Numbered from the stretch's first letter, positions 14,901-27,227 are shown. The stretch is 64,000 nucleotides of DNA from Siniperca chuatsi (GCF_020085105.1 NC_058046.1:26606175-26670174); one strand, 5' to 3'. The notes: generated by a model from the letters alone, not told the origin. Translations and numbers: made by a program.

Positions 14901-16107
14901 GATTGAGTATGGAACATAAATGTTAACAAATACTATGTCCAGCTAAAGTTGTTTTTTATGCAACATGATGGGAAACATGTTTATTTCATTTAGTAATTTA
15001 TGAGTGGCTTGAGGACTTTGGCTTCCCTGGGATGGTCCTGCAGATGTAACAGAAAATTTAAACCGGTTTTACTGCAGTTTCCCTGCATTACACCATGCAG
15101 CAAAACACAAAAGACAAGCCTATTGACTCACTCCATCTAATATTGTGATTTATAATTTGGAGAGTTTCTATTAATTCATTGTTAATTCATTAATTACCCT
15201 TGATCCCTATAACAGGATCATTTGATTTAGACCGGTGAATTTGATTAAAAACGTGCTGAATGGAGAGGGATGGTGTGACTGTCCCCACTTTCATTCCAAC
15301 ACATTCAACAACCTGTTGACCCACCTACAGTGACCTTGTTGGGGTTCTTGGGGTCAGGGAAAGACAGGTAGACCATGTACTCCTCTCTCCAGGCCTGGTC
15401 CAGGCCGGTTTCAGGGTCCTGCCATCTCTTTAGCATAAACTGCACTGTCTGCTCATCTCCAGCTGTGGTGGCCATATGGGGCACTTTGGTCAACTCCCTG
15501 TGGAGGAAGATGAGGATAAAGAAAAGTTTGATTGAATAATGTGTTGGATATTGTCTAAAACCTAAAAGGGCTGTGAGGAAACCACAAAGGGATCTTGAGA
15601 CCATGGAGCTTTTTCAAGAAGGAATATGCTATAGGGAAAAATTAAGATCCGAAATTAATCCCATGACCAAGAATGTGAATGAGCCTTCAGTTTATGTAGA
15701 GTGAGACACTTCATTGCGAAACCCAAACATAAAAGCTGCTTGAACATTTTAGTAGGCTGAAATCTCTAATTCCCCTCTTTTTTCTCACTTTCCATTTTTG
15801 ACTTCCTGTTCTCACATTTCTTATCACTTGAACAAATAAACAAAATGAAAAGAATAATTGCGTGCCCAACATAATCTTTGTTCGATCATTCATAAACTTG
15901 CCTTAGGTTTTCCCGAATCTGAATGTTGTCCACCTCAGACAGGAACTCCTCAATGAGGCTCTCGTCCACATCCTTCGCCACATCCTTCACCCAGGATGGT
16001 GCAGAGCTGCTGCTCGTGCTGCTGGTGATACCGTAGTGGCCGATTAGGATACCTGCGGTCAGTACGGCAGCACCACACAGAATCCCAATCAACACCTGCT
16101 TTATCAT
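5993..16107 (-). CDS. naaladl1: N-acetylated alpha-linked acidic dipeptidase-like 1 (M28 metallopeptidase)
   Basis: Complete gene of 19 coding exons (minus strand, 5' to 3'): 16107-15902, 15497-15325, 14763-14642, 12910-12791, 11773-11581, 11347-11254, 11155-11051, 10560-10475, 10364-10245, 10153-10068, 9703-9640, 9275-9208, 9078-8987, 8467-8374, 7770-7689, 7409-7236, 6821-6734, 6628-6536, 6170-5993. The product is 745 aa, close to the 740 aa I recall for human. Seen: a short cytosolic start and a signal-anchor helix (about residues 4-25, [19 protein letters not shown]), then a PA-type insert ([26 protein letters not shown]) inside the M28 fold. The co-catalytic zinc set is complete: H375 (NHRDSW), D385 (AIDPSSG), catalytic E423 and ligand E424 (WGAEEF), D452 (INVDIAVF), H553 (YPAYHTAYD). 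Family knowledge: type II membrane exopeptidases related to GCPII; NAALADL1 is an intestinal aminopeptidase/dipeptidase. Inference: an active ectoenzyme. Intron 1 appears to be GC-AG. Neighbour erap1 is divergent, about 3.3 kb away. Confidence 0.95.
6415..6512 (-). repeat. Fish dispersed repeat fragment
   Basis: Lies in the last intron of naaladl1. Read on the minus strand it contains the words CACCGCTGTGCCTAAGTACA and CTCACAGAGCAGCTAGCATG, which I recognise from memory as the end of a very common teleost dispersed repeat rich in 'gctaacatgctaac' words. Only about 100 bp survive here. Family name not assigned. Confidence 0.5.
12120..12600 (-). mobile_element. L2/CR1-like LINE reverse-transcriptase fragment
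   Basis: Lies in naaladl1 intron 4, on the same strand as the gene. The minus-strand frame from about 12600 to 12240 reads through [38 protein letters not shown] and [19 protein letters not shown], the N-terminal finger region of fish L2/CR1-clade reverse transcriptases. The match stops after [10 protein letters not shown], before the catalytic YxDD block, and the sequence beyond is unrelated. The endonuclease and the rest of the RT are missing, so this is a dead truncated copy. Clade assignment is from memory. Confidence 0.8.
13395..13545 (+). repeat. LINE/SINE 3'-tail type repeat
   Basis: Lies in naaladl1 intron 3. GTGTGAATGGGGTGAATGTG followed closely by GAAGCGCTTTGAGTGCTTTT resembles the '...aaagcgctttgagtgg...' tail shared by many fish retroposons. 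It is degenerate and without coding potential. Confidence 0.5.
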
Positions 16108-16779
16108 TCTCCTCCCTGGAATTAGGTCTTCAAAAAAGAAAGTTCACCTTCTCTTTGGACCTGAAGCTTGTCTTCAAAGTCCAGGAATGTTGCTTGATGT
16201 TGCTTATGAATCGAGGGCTTATGTTAAAGAAAATCCTCGCATCTGATTCACAAATGATCACTGCAACACCAGTGCAGCTGCTGAAGTGACCTCCCATAAG
16301 AAATAGACATGCTCATTGTAAAGTTTACTCATTAATGTTTGCAGATGGGATGGACTTTATCCCTTTGTGTATGTGGGTGAGGGGGGGTAAATCTATTTAT
16401 TTTCAATGTTAACACCCACACTGTGTGAGTATGTTAAAAATATATTTGGATTTCATTTGATAGTCAGTATTTATTTTGTTTGAAAGTTTAAATCCTCACC
16501 AGTTTCCAAAGTGAGATTAGGATTTGGAGAGTGATTTCTGAAAAGGGGGTTCTGGATGCAAAAGTGGCCATTTACAGAGGGTTAAGTACAAAATGAAAGA
16601 CTTGACATGTTTTACCAAAGCAAAATTAATTAGCTAACTGGATTCATAAAAATACTTTGAAAAGCTGAATGAGCAGTTGTTTTGTCAAAGCTGTGGCAAG
16701 TTTGGAATGATGGAGTGGAAACATCTATCTTTACTACTACAATCCTGTATTCTGTATTTTAGTCTACGTTAGTCAGTTT
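16108..16779. other. Upstream region of naaladl1
   Basis: Holds the naaladl1 5' UTR and presumed promoter on the minus strand. No TATA box at a convincing position and no further exon was seen. AT-rich sequence continues into the inverted repeat that begins at 16780. Confidence 0.4.
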
Positions 16780-17176
16780 ATTGACTTAAATATAACATTA
16801 CAAACATATAAAATAACTTTATGTGATCAAAACACTAGACATATATTAAAACTATATTCCATATACAATACAATTCCGTCAGGACATAAATAACAATACT
16901 TACATGGTCCTGTTTCAACGTTTTTAGGCAAGTATGCAAAATGACTAAGACCTCCTTGTCTGTGCCTATGAATAATGGTCTAAGATCATTTGAGTTATGC
17001 TAAACATTTTACAGGAATCTAGAGCCTAAGGCCATAATATTATGTCTTTCATTCTGTATGCCAATGCCACATGAGCGCTATCTTTGTTAAGGTTGCGTAT
17101 AACTTCCTCTTTCAAGTTCAACATGCAACCTGTGTGATGATACTCCTGTGAAAACTTTACTTGAAAGAATCTGTAA

Positions 17177-17721
17177 CATTTTATAATACAGCCCGCAATT
17201 TACAGTGTAACTGTTGTATGCATTAGTTACCAATAAAGTACTTACTGGTTCCTACTGCTACAGGTACAGAGGAACTAAACAAGACTATGGGGAACAAGGG
17301 AGTAACAACTGACCATTTTAGAGGAAAGGAGAAATAAATCATCCTCTGTTTTTGTAAATACTGGGTACCTTTGTGGTACAGTACTGGGAAACAAAACAGT
17401 TACTGTACTGTACCCCCACACTGTTGGTAGTATATTATAACTCTATATACTTACTTGATATTCTGCAGAATATCAGTATTGTTAACAATACTGACAATAC
17501 AGAATGTGAGTATTGTTAACACCATTTTTCCCAAATCTCAGTTTTGTTTTCCAGTACTGTACCCCATAAGTAGTATTTATAAAAATGCTGAAATTATAAT
17601 ATATTTCTCCTTTTCTCCCTTGTTCCCCATAGTCTTATTTTTAAGTATCATTAAGTACTTTATTGGTACTTGATTCATACAACGAAATTACACTGTAAAT
17701 TGCAGGCTGTATTATAAAGTG
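17177..17721. mobile_element. Palindromic MITE-like element, full copy
   Basis: The outer ends are inverted: TTATAATACAGCC near 17181 pairs with GGCTGTATTATAA near 17705, and ACCAATAAAGTACTTA near 17230 pairs with AAGTACTTTATTGGTA near 17655. Inverted matches continue inward (ACTATGGGGAACAAGGGAG near 17283 with CTCCCTTGTTCCCCATAGT near 17617). With about 545 bp of mostly self-complementary, non-coding DNA, it has the build of a miniature inverted-repeat element. Family not assigned. Confidence 0.65.
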
Positions 17722-18203
17722 TCAGCATGTTGACATGGATTACAGGTGTGACTTTTGATCAACAAGGAAACCATCTCCCACTTAGATTATTATAAAACTG
17801 GACCTTTTCCATGTTTTGTTTTACTTTAAGAACAACATAATAGATAAAAGAGTGTAATTTGTTATTGGTTTGTTTTTTTTACCTGAGAAATATAATGTTC
17901 ATGAAACAAAATGGTCAAATTTCAAGGCAGTTTATTTCATTTTATAATGAATTTAAATGTCACAGCACTGTGTAATATAGTGAAAAAGCAATCAGAACTT
18001 TTAACATTTTAGTTGACTACATGACTGTTAGTGTAAGACAATGTTAACAGTTTGCTATGTTGTCATGTATCCCAATTTTATTTTCTATGTTCTTTTGACT
18101 GTTAACCTTTGAACTGACCCGTGTGTTTTGCTGATGCTCACTGAGGATGGGCCAAAATGGGACAATTGGGTTTAGGAGAAAGTTTTTTGCAATAAACCCT
18201 GGT

Positions 18204-18645
18204 GTTGTATGCATTAGTTACCAATAAAGTACTTACTGGTTCCTACTGCTACAGGTACAGAGGAACTAAACAAGACTATGGTGAGCAAAGGAGTAACAAC
18301 TGACCATTTTAGAGGAAAGGAGAAATAAATCATCCTCTGTTTTTGTAAATACTGGGTACCTTTGTGGTACAGTACTGGGAAACAAAACAGTTACTGTACT
18401 GTACCCCCACACTGTTGGTAGTATATTATAACTCTATATACTTACTTGATATTCTGCAGAATATCAGTATTGTTAACAATGCTGACAATACAGAATGTGA
18501 ATATTGTTAACACCATTTTTCCCAAACCTCAGTTTTGTTTTCCAGTACTGTACCCCATAAGTAGTATTTATAAAAATGCTGAAATTATAATATATTTCTC
18601 CTTTTCTCCCTTGTTCCCCATAGTTTTATTTTTAAGTATCATTAA
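18204..18645. mobile_element. Second, truncated copy of the palindromic element
   Basis: Matches 17213-17654 at a constant offset of 991 bases from start to end, so without a net gap over 442 bp, with only a handful of substitutions noticed (for example near 18284, 18480, 18500, 18527 and 18624). It lacks the outermost ~36 bp on the left and ~67 bp on the right of the full copy, and its right end runs straight into the right arm of the larger inverted repeat. Confidence 0.75.
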
Positions 18646-18868
18646 CTCAAATGATCAAATGATCTTAGACCATTATTCATAGGCACAGACAAGGAGGTCT
18701 TAGTCATTTTGCATACTTGCCTAAAAACGTTGAAACAGGACCATGTAAGTATTGTTATTTATGTTCTGACGGAATTGTATTGTATATGGAATATAGTTTT
18801 AATATATATCTAGTGTTTTGATCACATAAAGTTATTTTATATGTTTGTAATGTTATATTTAAGTCAAT

Positions 18869-19367
18869 CAAGCTCAATTCAATTCATTCATTTAGTTCAG
18901 TAAAATGTAATTGGTATATGAGGTACGACTGGACTATCATCAGACAGAAAATGACATGAACCCAAAGGAAACAGTTAATCAAAGCAATGGCACACTCTAG
19001 TGGTGAAATATATCATTGCAGATCATAACAACACGGAACTTCCTGTTCACAGTGGATGTTTCCCTCTATGTCCTACTTTAATACATGATCACTCTCGCTT
19101 TGGTACGTTTTTATAGCCATGGAGTGATACAATTGCTTCTTATTTGATGGTCGTGAAAACGTTTCGCATGTCTTTCATATTTCCTGGACTGTCTGTATAA
19201 GCTGCAGACATGACAAGACGACCTGGAATGACAAATCATCTTATCTCAAATTTACAGTCATGTCACCACAGCTGCAAGTATTGGAGTTACACTGAATGAC
19301 CTGAAGGGTATCTAACGCAGTGGACGTTTCCTCTGGTTTCTCCCAGCATGCAACTCCTCCTTCGTCT
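18869..19367. other. Upstream region of erap1
   Basis: About 500 bases between the inverted repeat and the ISRE. No exon or repeat was recognised. It presumably carries distal promoter sequence of erap1. Confidence 0.35.
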
Positions 19368-19382
19368 GTTTCACTTTCACTC
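19368..19382 (-). promoter_or_regulatory. Interferon-stimulated response element (ISRE/IRF site), erap1 promoter
   Basis: GTTTCACTTTCACT on the + strand is AGTGAAAGTGAAAC on the other: two GAAA half-sites separated by two bases, matching the ISRE/IRF-binding consensus. It ends about 40 bases before the end of the presumed first exon (donor ACG/GTAAGT at 19423/19424) of erap1. Known: mammalian ERAP1 is induced by interferon-gamma. Inferred: the same control in this fish. Confidence 0.7.
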
Positions 19383-19932
19383 TTGAATTATTTGTACTAA
19401 ATCGGCGTGCAGAAGACGACACGGTAAGTTGATTATAGTACTCAGTTGACTGATGTTAAGAATGTAAGATAAAAAAGATATACCATTCTCAGTTTTGGTG
19501 AAATATGAGGGTTTTTTTCGATAGGGATTTGTGACCATAAATAAATGGAAATGTGTGGAATCGAAAGTGTTGCACTTCCAGCTCGTTCTAGAGTCAGTTT
19601 GTGCGTTGTCATTGTCTTATTTACTGTGTGTTTGCGTAGCAGTAGTTTGATTAACTATTCAACTATCACTGAGCATTTAGAAAAATGAGATACATGTTAA
19701 GAATGTGACACCTACGCCTAAGAAATGTGATGCTAAATGCTTTCTCAGTGGGCAATAAAGTCAGTCTTGAGTGTTCTGTAAGAACTGTCTGTGATCCCTG
19801 GTCCTTAGGAAATAAGATTTGTTATTTAAATAAAATGTAGAAAATGTACAAGCCAAAGTATTTCTGAACATAATCATGCATTTATGTTATTTGTATTACA
19901 GGTGAAAAGAACTTCCTGCTTTCATTGTCACC

Positions 19933-22900
19933 ATGTTAGCGGCTCCTCTCCTGTTGCTGCTGTTCGTTCCCTTTCCTTCCTCATCAGGAGCACAGCTGCC
20001 AAATCAAGGCCAAGCCAAGGTCGTCCCCATAGCCACCAATGGCCAGCCATTCCCCTGGGAGCACATGAGACTTCCTAAAACCATCTCCCCCCTCCACTAT
20101 GACCTGACCATCCACCCCAACCTGACCACCCTCGACTTTGTAGGCGTTGCTCGTATCCGGCTGGACGTGCACGAAGACACCAGCACCATCGTTCTCCATG
20201 CCAAGCAGATGCAGATATCCAATGTGCTGCTCCTTGCGCCTGAAGGTGTGAGGCCTCTCCGGGTGTTGGAGTATCCTCCTTTCCACCAGCTTGCGTTGTT
20301 GTCAGACTCGGTGCTGACCAAAGGTAGGAAGTATGAAGTTCAGCTGGAGTTTGCTGCCAACTTGTCTGACAGCTTTCACGGTTTCTACAAGAGCAGCTAC
20401 CGCACCAGCAGTGGGGAGGTCCGGTAAGAGCACGAATAACTTATTTTTCTATGTTTCTTTCAAAGGAGCTGCATGTAGCATTTTAACATCACTGAATCAG
20501 TCCCACATTATTTTGAGATTTAATGTAAATGCAATAAATCAAGAGTGACAAGATTGTCTGCTTTTCTAACTGCTTTTCGTTGGATATTACGGGATACTGC
20601 TCATGTGATGATGTTGTTTGTCCAGACAAATATGCAACTGGAAGCACCAGAGTTGATGGGAAATGTAGTCTTAACTTTCACAGCACTACCAACAGTACCA
20701 CAAGTATGAGACATGCTATGATTAATGTTGATGAAGGTCTCTTTTGTTTATGGTAATTATGCAACAAACTTAGATTTTATAGATTTTTGAAAATGCTACA
20801 TATAGCAGCTTTAATTATCCTTTTAGTCTTCTTACATCATGTTATGTTAAACATAATATAACTTTTTGACTGTTATTTATTTACATATTTAGGGTTCTGG
20901 CATCCACGCAGTTTGAAGCCACCTTTGCTCGTGGAGCCTTCCCCTGTTTTGACGAGCCCGCCTTCAAAGCCAACTTCACCATACGTATGATACGAGAGCC
21001 ACGCCACATAACCATATCCAACATGCCCAAGGTACACATGAATGCAGCAATATCAGTTTACTTTGTTTTAAGTACAAGTGCGGAATAATTATAAATAAGA
21101 ACTGGTTGACAAAATTGAACTTTAATAATGAAGCGCACTACACAGAAAAGAAGCATTCTGATTTTTAAAAAGATACTAATTCACCCTACTCCAATTGTAA
21201 TTGACCTGTTTCTTTTCTTCATTTCTATCACTACGCACCTGTGTTTCTCAGGTAAAAACAGTGGAGTTGCCAGGCGGTTTGCTTGAGGATCATTTTGACA
21301 CCACTGTAAAAATGAGCACTTACCTGGTGGCCTACATTGTGTCTGACTTCCTGTCTGTGAGCAAGACCACCCAGCACGGTGTCAAGGTGAGGAGGACAAC
21401 AGATGCTGGCCATGCCATCATTTAGTTCTCTCACTCAGAAACTGTGTATACAGAAATATTTGTACATTTTTAATTTAAAGTATTTTGGAGAGACATCCTC
21501 GTCAGTGTATACAGTACAGTATACATTTGAAAGTGTCACATAACAACATGCATCCATTGATAAAACGTAACATATTGCTGTAACATTAATACTGAGGAGT
21601 TCTTTACTTTGATTACCATCAGATTTCAGTCTACGCTGTACCTGAGAGGATCGACCAGACAGCCTTTGCGCTGGATGCTGCTGTCAAGCTGTTGGACTTC
21701 TACGATGACTATTTTGATATTCCTTACCCGCTTCCCAAACAGGGTCAGTGGAAATACATGTTATTACCATGTTTTAAGACGTAGCCACTTGAGTAGCAGT
21801 AGCTGCAGTATTTATTTTGCAAAATTAAGTTTTCTGTTTTGACTTGACAAAGAACTGACTAAGCTAGTGAGAGTTTAATGATTTAATGTACTTTTTTTTT
21901 TTCTACTTAAGAAAAGACATGTTAATGCCATATGCCAGAAATGCCATAGGGCAGAATTAGCATTAATGACCTCTGACCCTGTTAACCGTTGAAAACAGTG
22001 TGTCAAAGTCACAGGTCTGTGTCTGTTTGTGATCTCTCATTCGTCTGTGGAAATTGTGTGGTTTGGATGGCAAATGTCTGTCCTTTGTGCAGACATCCAG
22101 GATCACATCTTATCTCATGTCTTACTGCTTGGAGTGAGGTCACTTTGACCGACCAGCATATACTACATATGTACATTTAAAGTTAGGCATTTAACAGTGC
22201 AAGTGCTCTGTGCCCTGAATAGATAAAACATTTGTCTACTCTTGAATGAACGGCTGTAGGAAAGTACACATATTTAAAAAAAAAAAAAAAAAAGAAATAA
22301 AGAGAGGGGGGCTCAGTTGAAGTTTTGTTAAACACATTAAAACGGCAATACGTACAGACAATAATTAACATCTAAAAAATGATTTGTGTTAGTACATATT
22401 TCAAAGGAGAATTGAAGAGACTAGTTTGACCAGCAGGTGACGTGAATGTACCATATTTAGTTGTATTTATGTGCTTGCTGTTGTTCCCTGCAGACCTGGC
22501 TGCTATCCCTGACTTCCAGTCAGGTGCGATGGAGAACTGGGGGCTGACCACTTATCGGGAGGCGGGCCTCCTCTTCGACCCTGTCAAGTCCTCAGCTTCA
22601 GACAAACTGGGTATCACCAAGGTCATCGCCCATGAGCTCGCACACCAGGTAGCTGGCCTACATCTGTTTTGGAAACTAAAAATAACTAGTTGGTGTCAAA
22701 GTTCATCATTCTGTACAAGAAAACTTGCTTCACTTTTATGGGTCGAGGATTGAAGTTGGAAGCCGCAGTCTCATGCTACAAGCTGTACAGTACCGTAGTA
22801 CACTACAGTACAGTAGTTACAGATCTGTTACATCCAGAGTCTTTAGTGCAGGTTAACAGGACTAAATGTGAAGATGCATTTGTATGTTAAACACTGTTCT

Positions 22901-23870
22901 TGCAAATGAAGCTGTTCTTACATGTTCTCCTGCCTGTCCAGTGGTTTGGGAACCTGGTGACAATGGAGTGGTGGAATGACCTGTGGCTCAATGAGGGTTT
23001 CGCCAAGTTCATGGAGTTTGTTTCTCTCGACATCACCTACCCAGAGCTGCACGTGGTGAGAGCTGAGCACAGGGAACTGACTTGTATCTTAGTTAGAACG
23101 TGTGAACGAGCGGTCAGAGCATACAGATCAGCCTGATCCTCTAGTCTGCCATATAGTACAGTGCATCTTTTTCTTATTCATACTCTCTCTCGATTTCTGT
23201 GTCTCCAAGTTAAATTCAGAAATTGTTTACTGTCATAACAAAAAAGATATGAATGGTACTGTGTAGTACAAAAGTATAATACTGTACATTAGCTGAATAA
23301 CTCTTATGCCATCAGCTTTTTGTTAGATATGACTACAAAGAGTCATAAAAACAACCTCAAACTACAGTATTTGTGGATTATTTCGACATTGCGATGAGTG
23401 TGTTACTGTAAACACACTTTCTTTCTCCCAGGATGACTTCTTCTTGGGGAAATGTTTCGAGGCCATGGAGGTAGACTCCCTCAGCTCCTCCCATCCAGTC
23501 TCCACCCACGTGGAAAACCCCACGCAGATCCAGGAGATGTTCGACGATGTATCATATGACAAGGTCAGCCTCATTCTGTCCAACCATTTGGTGTTGATGC
23601 ACTTGGATATTGGAACTGTTCAGTTTTCTGGGAAAAAGTAGACTCATGAAAAGGTGTGCAATAATCACACAACAGAAAGTATTTAGATGGTTCATTTTCA
23701 GCATGCCTGTGTTTTGTTTTTATTGTTTTAGGGAGCATGTATTCTGAATATGCTGCGGGACTTCCTGACTCCTGAGGCCTTTGAGATTGGGATCATCCGA
23801 TACCTCAAGCGCTATAGCTACCAAAACACTGTCAACAGCCACCTGTGGGAGAGCCTGACTAATGTGAGTG

Positions 23871-23949
<79 letters not shown>

Positions 23950-26900
23950 TATTCCTAAGTGGTTGAGGGATACACTGCAATGTTTGGTGTCACAGTTACA
24001 TTAGAGCTTAAAATAAGTCATTCACTGTTAAACTGGTAAAGCCCAGAGTATACACAGTGCTTGTTTTGTCGACTGTCACGATGCTTAAATTTTAATACCA
24101 ATCCATTTTAGTGAGGTGGTCACTTGGAGGTTAGAAAATCATGCTGAAAATTTGGGATTTGAAAACCAAAATCAGTCAGCTTTAATAAATAAGACATGTA
24201 ACTAATGCTTTTGGCCAGGATACTTCTGCATGATGGTTAACATCTGGTCAAACTGACCAGTTTTCAGAATGTGCCTGTTGATGGGGTGACCCTGTCTCAG
24301 TAGTTAATATGGCGTGTCCCAGTTATCTATTATAAGATTTAAAACATTCCCATTTTCAGTTTGCGAATCTTTTTTGGAGGACACCCTCCCTAACCCTTAA
24401 GTATCAATAGAACAGTTGTAAATACATCATTTGGGACCTGGTGTGTTTAAGATTGTTTGCTAAATGTGTCTGCCAGTGTTAGCACTGTTTATGATTCTCT
24501 GCTAACGTTTTATGCGCCTCCCAACCAGATCTGCAACTCAGATGATCTGGACGAAGGCCGAATGAAACACAAACAATTCTGCACCAAGCGCGACCTCCAG
24601 TCTGGAGCCTCTGTAAGTCTTCATGCTTTGTAGCAAGAAGGTTCAACAAAGCACTCTGGCTGAGCAAACTCCAGTAATTACAATTACATTAAGCTCAGAA
24701 AGCATGATTAAATTAATTAAATTATTAATTAGTGGAATTTCATGTATGTAAATCTTTTATGGTTCACAGCAGAAATCTCAGTTTCTTTTTTTGCTATTTT
24801 ACATACATGATACTTTGCTACTTAATATACAAATTCAGTATTTCTCTATTTCCCAAATGTTTCTATACTCTCATGTCCATGGCACAATGCTACAAATCTG
24901 TCACTGTTTATGATGTTAAATCATTACTAAATGTGTGATGTGTGTGTGCATACGCAGAAATGGTACTCTGGTGATGAGCTTGATGTCAGGGCCATCATGG
25001 ACACCTGGACGCTGCAGGAGGGCTTCCCCCTGGTCACTGTGGAGGTCAGAGGTCGTGAGGTCAGGCTCAGTCAGGAGCGGTACCTGAAGACAGACGACCC
25101 CTCCCTCACTGAAGGGTAAAATGTCAGATTAAGAGTGTTATGGCAGATAATGAGTGTACAGTATCAGTCATTGATCCCTCTAACTGCATTTGAAGTATAT
25201 TTTAAAGCCACGGTGTCATTCTTTATACTACTACCAATTTTAAGTTTATCATCTTAAATAGTTTGATCATTTATATTTTCATAATTTAATTTTTTTTATT
25301 AGATTCCTGTGGCAGATCCCGCTGACCTACATGACCAGCGCCTCCAACACCATCCACCGTTTCCTGCTTAAGACCAAGACTGGTAAGTGTGTTGCTCAGT
25401 GTGATGAGGCTGATTTTTTTTTGATTGCTATATTTATATCCTTTATCCACATACATAACATTTTTATTCTACAAGTCCTCTTCACTTCAAAGCTTGTCTT
25501 TACTTCTCCTCCATGCAGATGTCCTGTACCTGCCGGAGGAGGTGGACTGGGTGAAGTTCAATGTGGACATGAACGGCTACTACATGGTCCACTACGCAGG
25601 CGAGGGGTGGAACTCCATTATCAAACTGCTGCAACACAACCACACAGCTCTGACCAGCAACGACCGCGCCAGCCTCATCCACAATGTCTTCCAGCTGGTC
25701 AGGTCTGTTTAAAAATCAGATAATAACAGTTGTACCTGCTCTTTGTCCTGCACCACACAATAACTAGTTTTAGTGAAGGAATCTGATTGGCTCTAAGTAA
25801 AATGTTAATCACGCTGACAAATCCCATAAAGAACATTTGGCCAACTTTGTGGTAAAAAAGTGGTAAAAATTTAAGATATGAACCTAAAATGGACAAAACT
25901 GCTGCATGGTGTTGATTTGAAGCCTGTCGTGTGTGTTGCAGTATAGGGAAGGTGAGGCTGGATACAGCTCTGGATCTGTCTCTGTACCTGTCCAGAGAGA
26001 CTGAGATCATGGCCGTGACTCAGGGCTTTGGAGAGCTCGTACCTCTCTACAAACTGATGGAGAAGAGAGACATGGCTGTTCTGGAGAACCAGATGAAGGT
26101 TAGTGAAGGCAGCATTCATGGCACATCACAAAACGGACAGTATTCCGTGTATGTCAATAAAATGCGAAATGCAATGCAAAATCTCGCATAGCGGTCTGTC
26201 TTAAGGTTGAAACAGTTTGAACTCTAAATGGGGGTTCATGTTGTCACACTGCTTTAAAAGGTTTTGGGACTCTAAAGCTTGTCTATGAATATGATAAATC
26301 CAAAATGTCGATTTAAACACCCCCTTAGAGTAGAGCAAGGTAGTTAATGGGCTCAGATTGCACTAGTCTACAGTTTAGAGAAGTAAGTCTTGCACTCAGA
26401 AAAACCTAGGCAATGAAATTAAGAGAGAAATGCGTTCTTAAAGCTCGTAAATATGAAATGTTCTTGTAAACAAACAAAAGTTATGTTTACAGTATTACTC
26501 ACCAGAACTTATTGTGTGTATGCTTGAGGTCTAAAAAAACTTGTTGAATGCATTTCCTTGCTCAAAACATTTGCAAAGCCGATTTATTTGAGGTATTTTA
26601 AATCCAGCATCGTTTGCATCCATGTTAACTGGCTTGCTGTCATCTTCATCCCTGCCCTTGCTGGCGCATTGCTGCGTTTCTTGGCCCATTACCGCCACCT
26701 GTGGCATAGTGTGAAACCATTGGGAGGAATGTGTATCATGTCACCCGCGTGTGTGCACGAGAAAAACTAAACAGGGACCCACTCATGTAAAACCTGCTCC
26801 ATAGTAATATGAGAGGTCAAACTCTCCACAAGGAAGTACTGAAAGAGCCTGAAAAACAATGGACTGTGCACATGTTGTATAAGCAAAGAGCTCCTTTTAA

Positions 26901-27193
26901 GTTCTGGCAGTTCAAACAAAGCAAAATTCCCCTCAGGCATAGAACCTGAATATGTTCAGTAACATACAATTGAAACTTTATCCTTTTTTATAATCAAAAT
27001 GAATGGTTATTTTCAGTTTATCACTAATTTTGTTATTTTAGTTATTTTCTTTTGTAAATGATTATAGTTTACACATTAATAAAAAAAAAAGGTTTTAAGT
27101 ATAGATGTAGGGCTGAAACTGACAATTATTTTCAACATGTCTTTGATTGATTAATTGACTATTTTGTCAGTAAAAAAAACAGTCAAAAAACAC

Positions 27194-27227
<34 letters not shown>

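Larger units (their letters stand above)
16780..18868. repeat. Composite inverted-repeat structure
   Basis: The left arm (16780-16997) and right arm (18643-18868) are reverse complements, with two base differences noticed plus an 8-bp tandem duplication (TGATCATT) in the right arm. The ~1.65 kb between them holds a complete palindromic element (17177-17721), about 480 bp of other sequence, and a second, truncated copy (18204-18645) whose end abuts the right arm. There is no coding potential or transposase. It lies in the divergent interval between naaladl1 and erap1. It could be a foldback/MITE-type non-autonomous transposon cluster, a recent inverted duplication, or partly an assembly artefact. 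Confidence 0.8.

Noticed and set aside
23720-23980. Open frames with poly(Thr-His) or poly(Cys-Val)
   Set aside because: Products of translating the (TG)n microsatellite.
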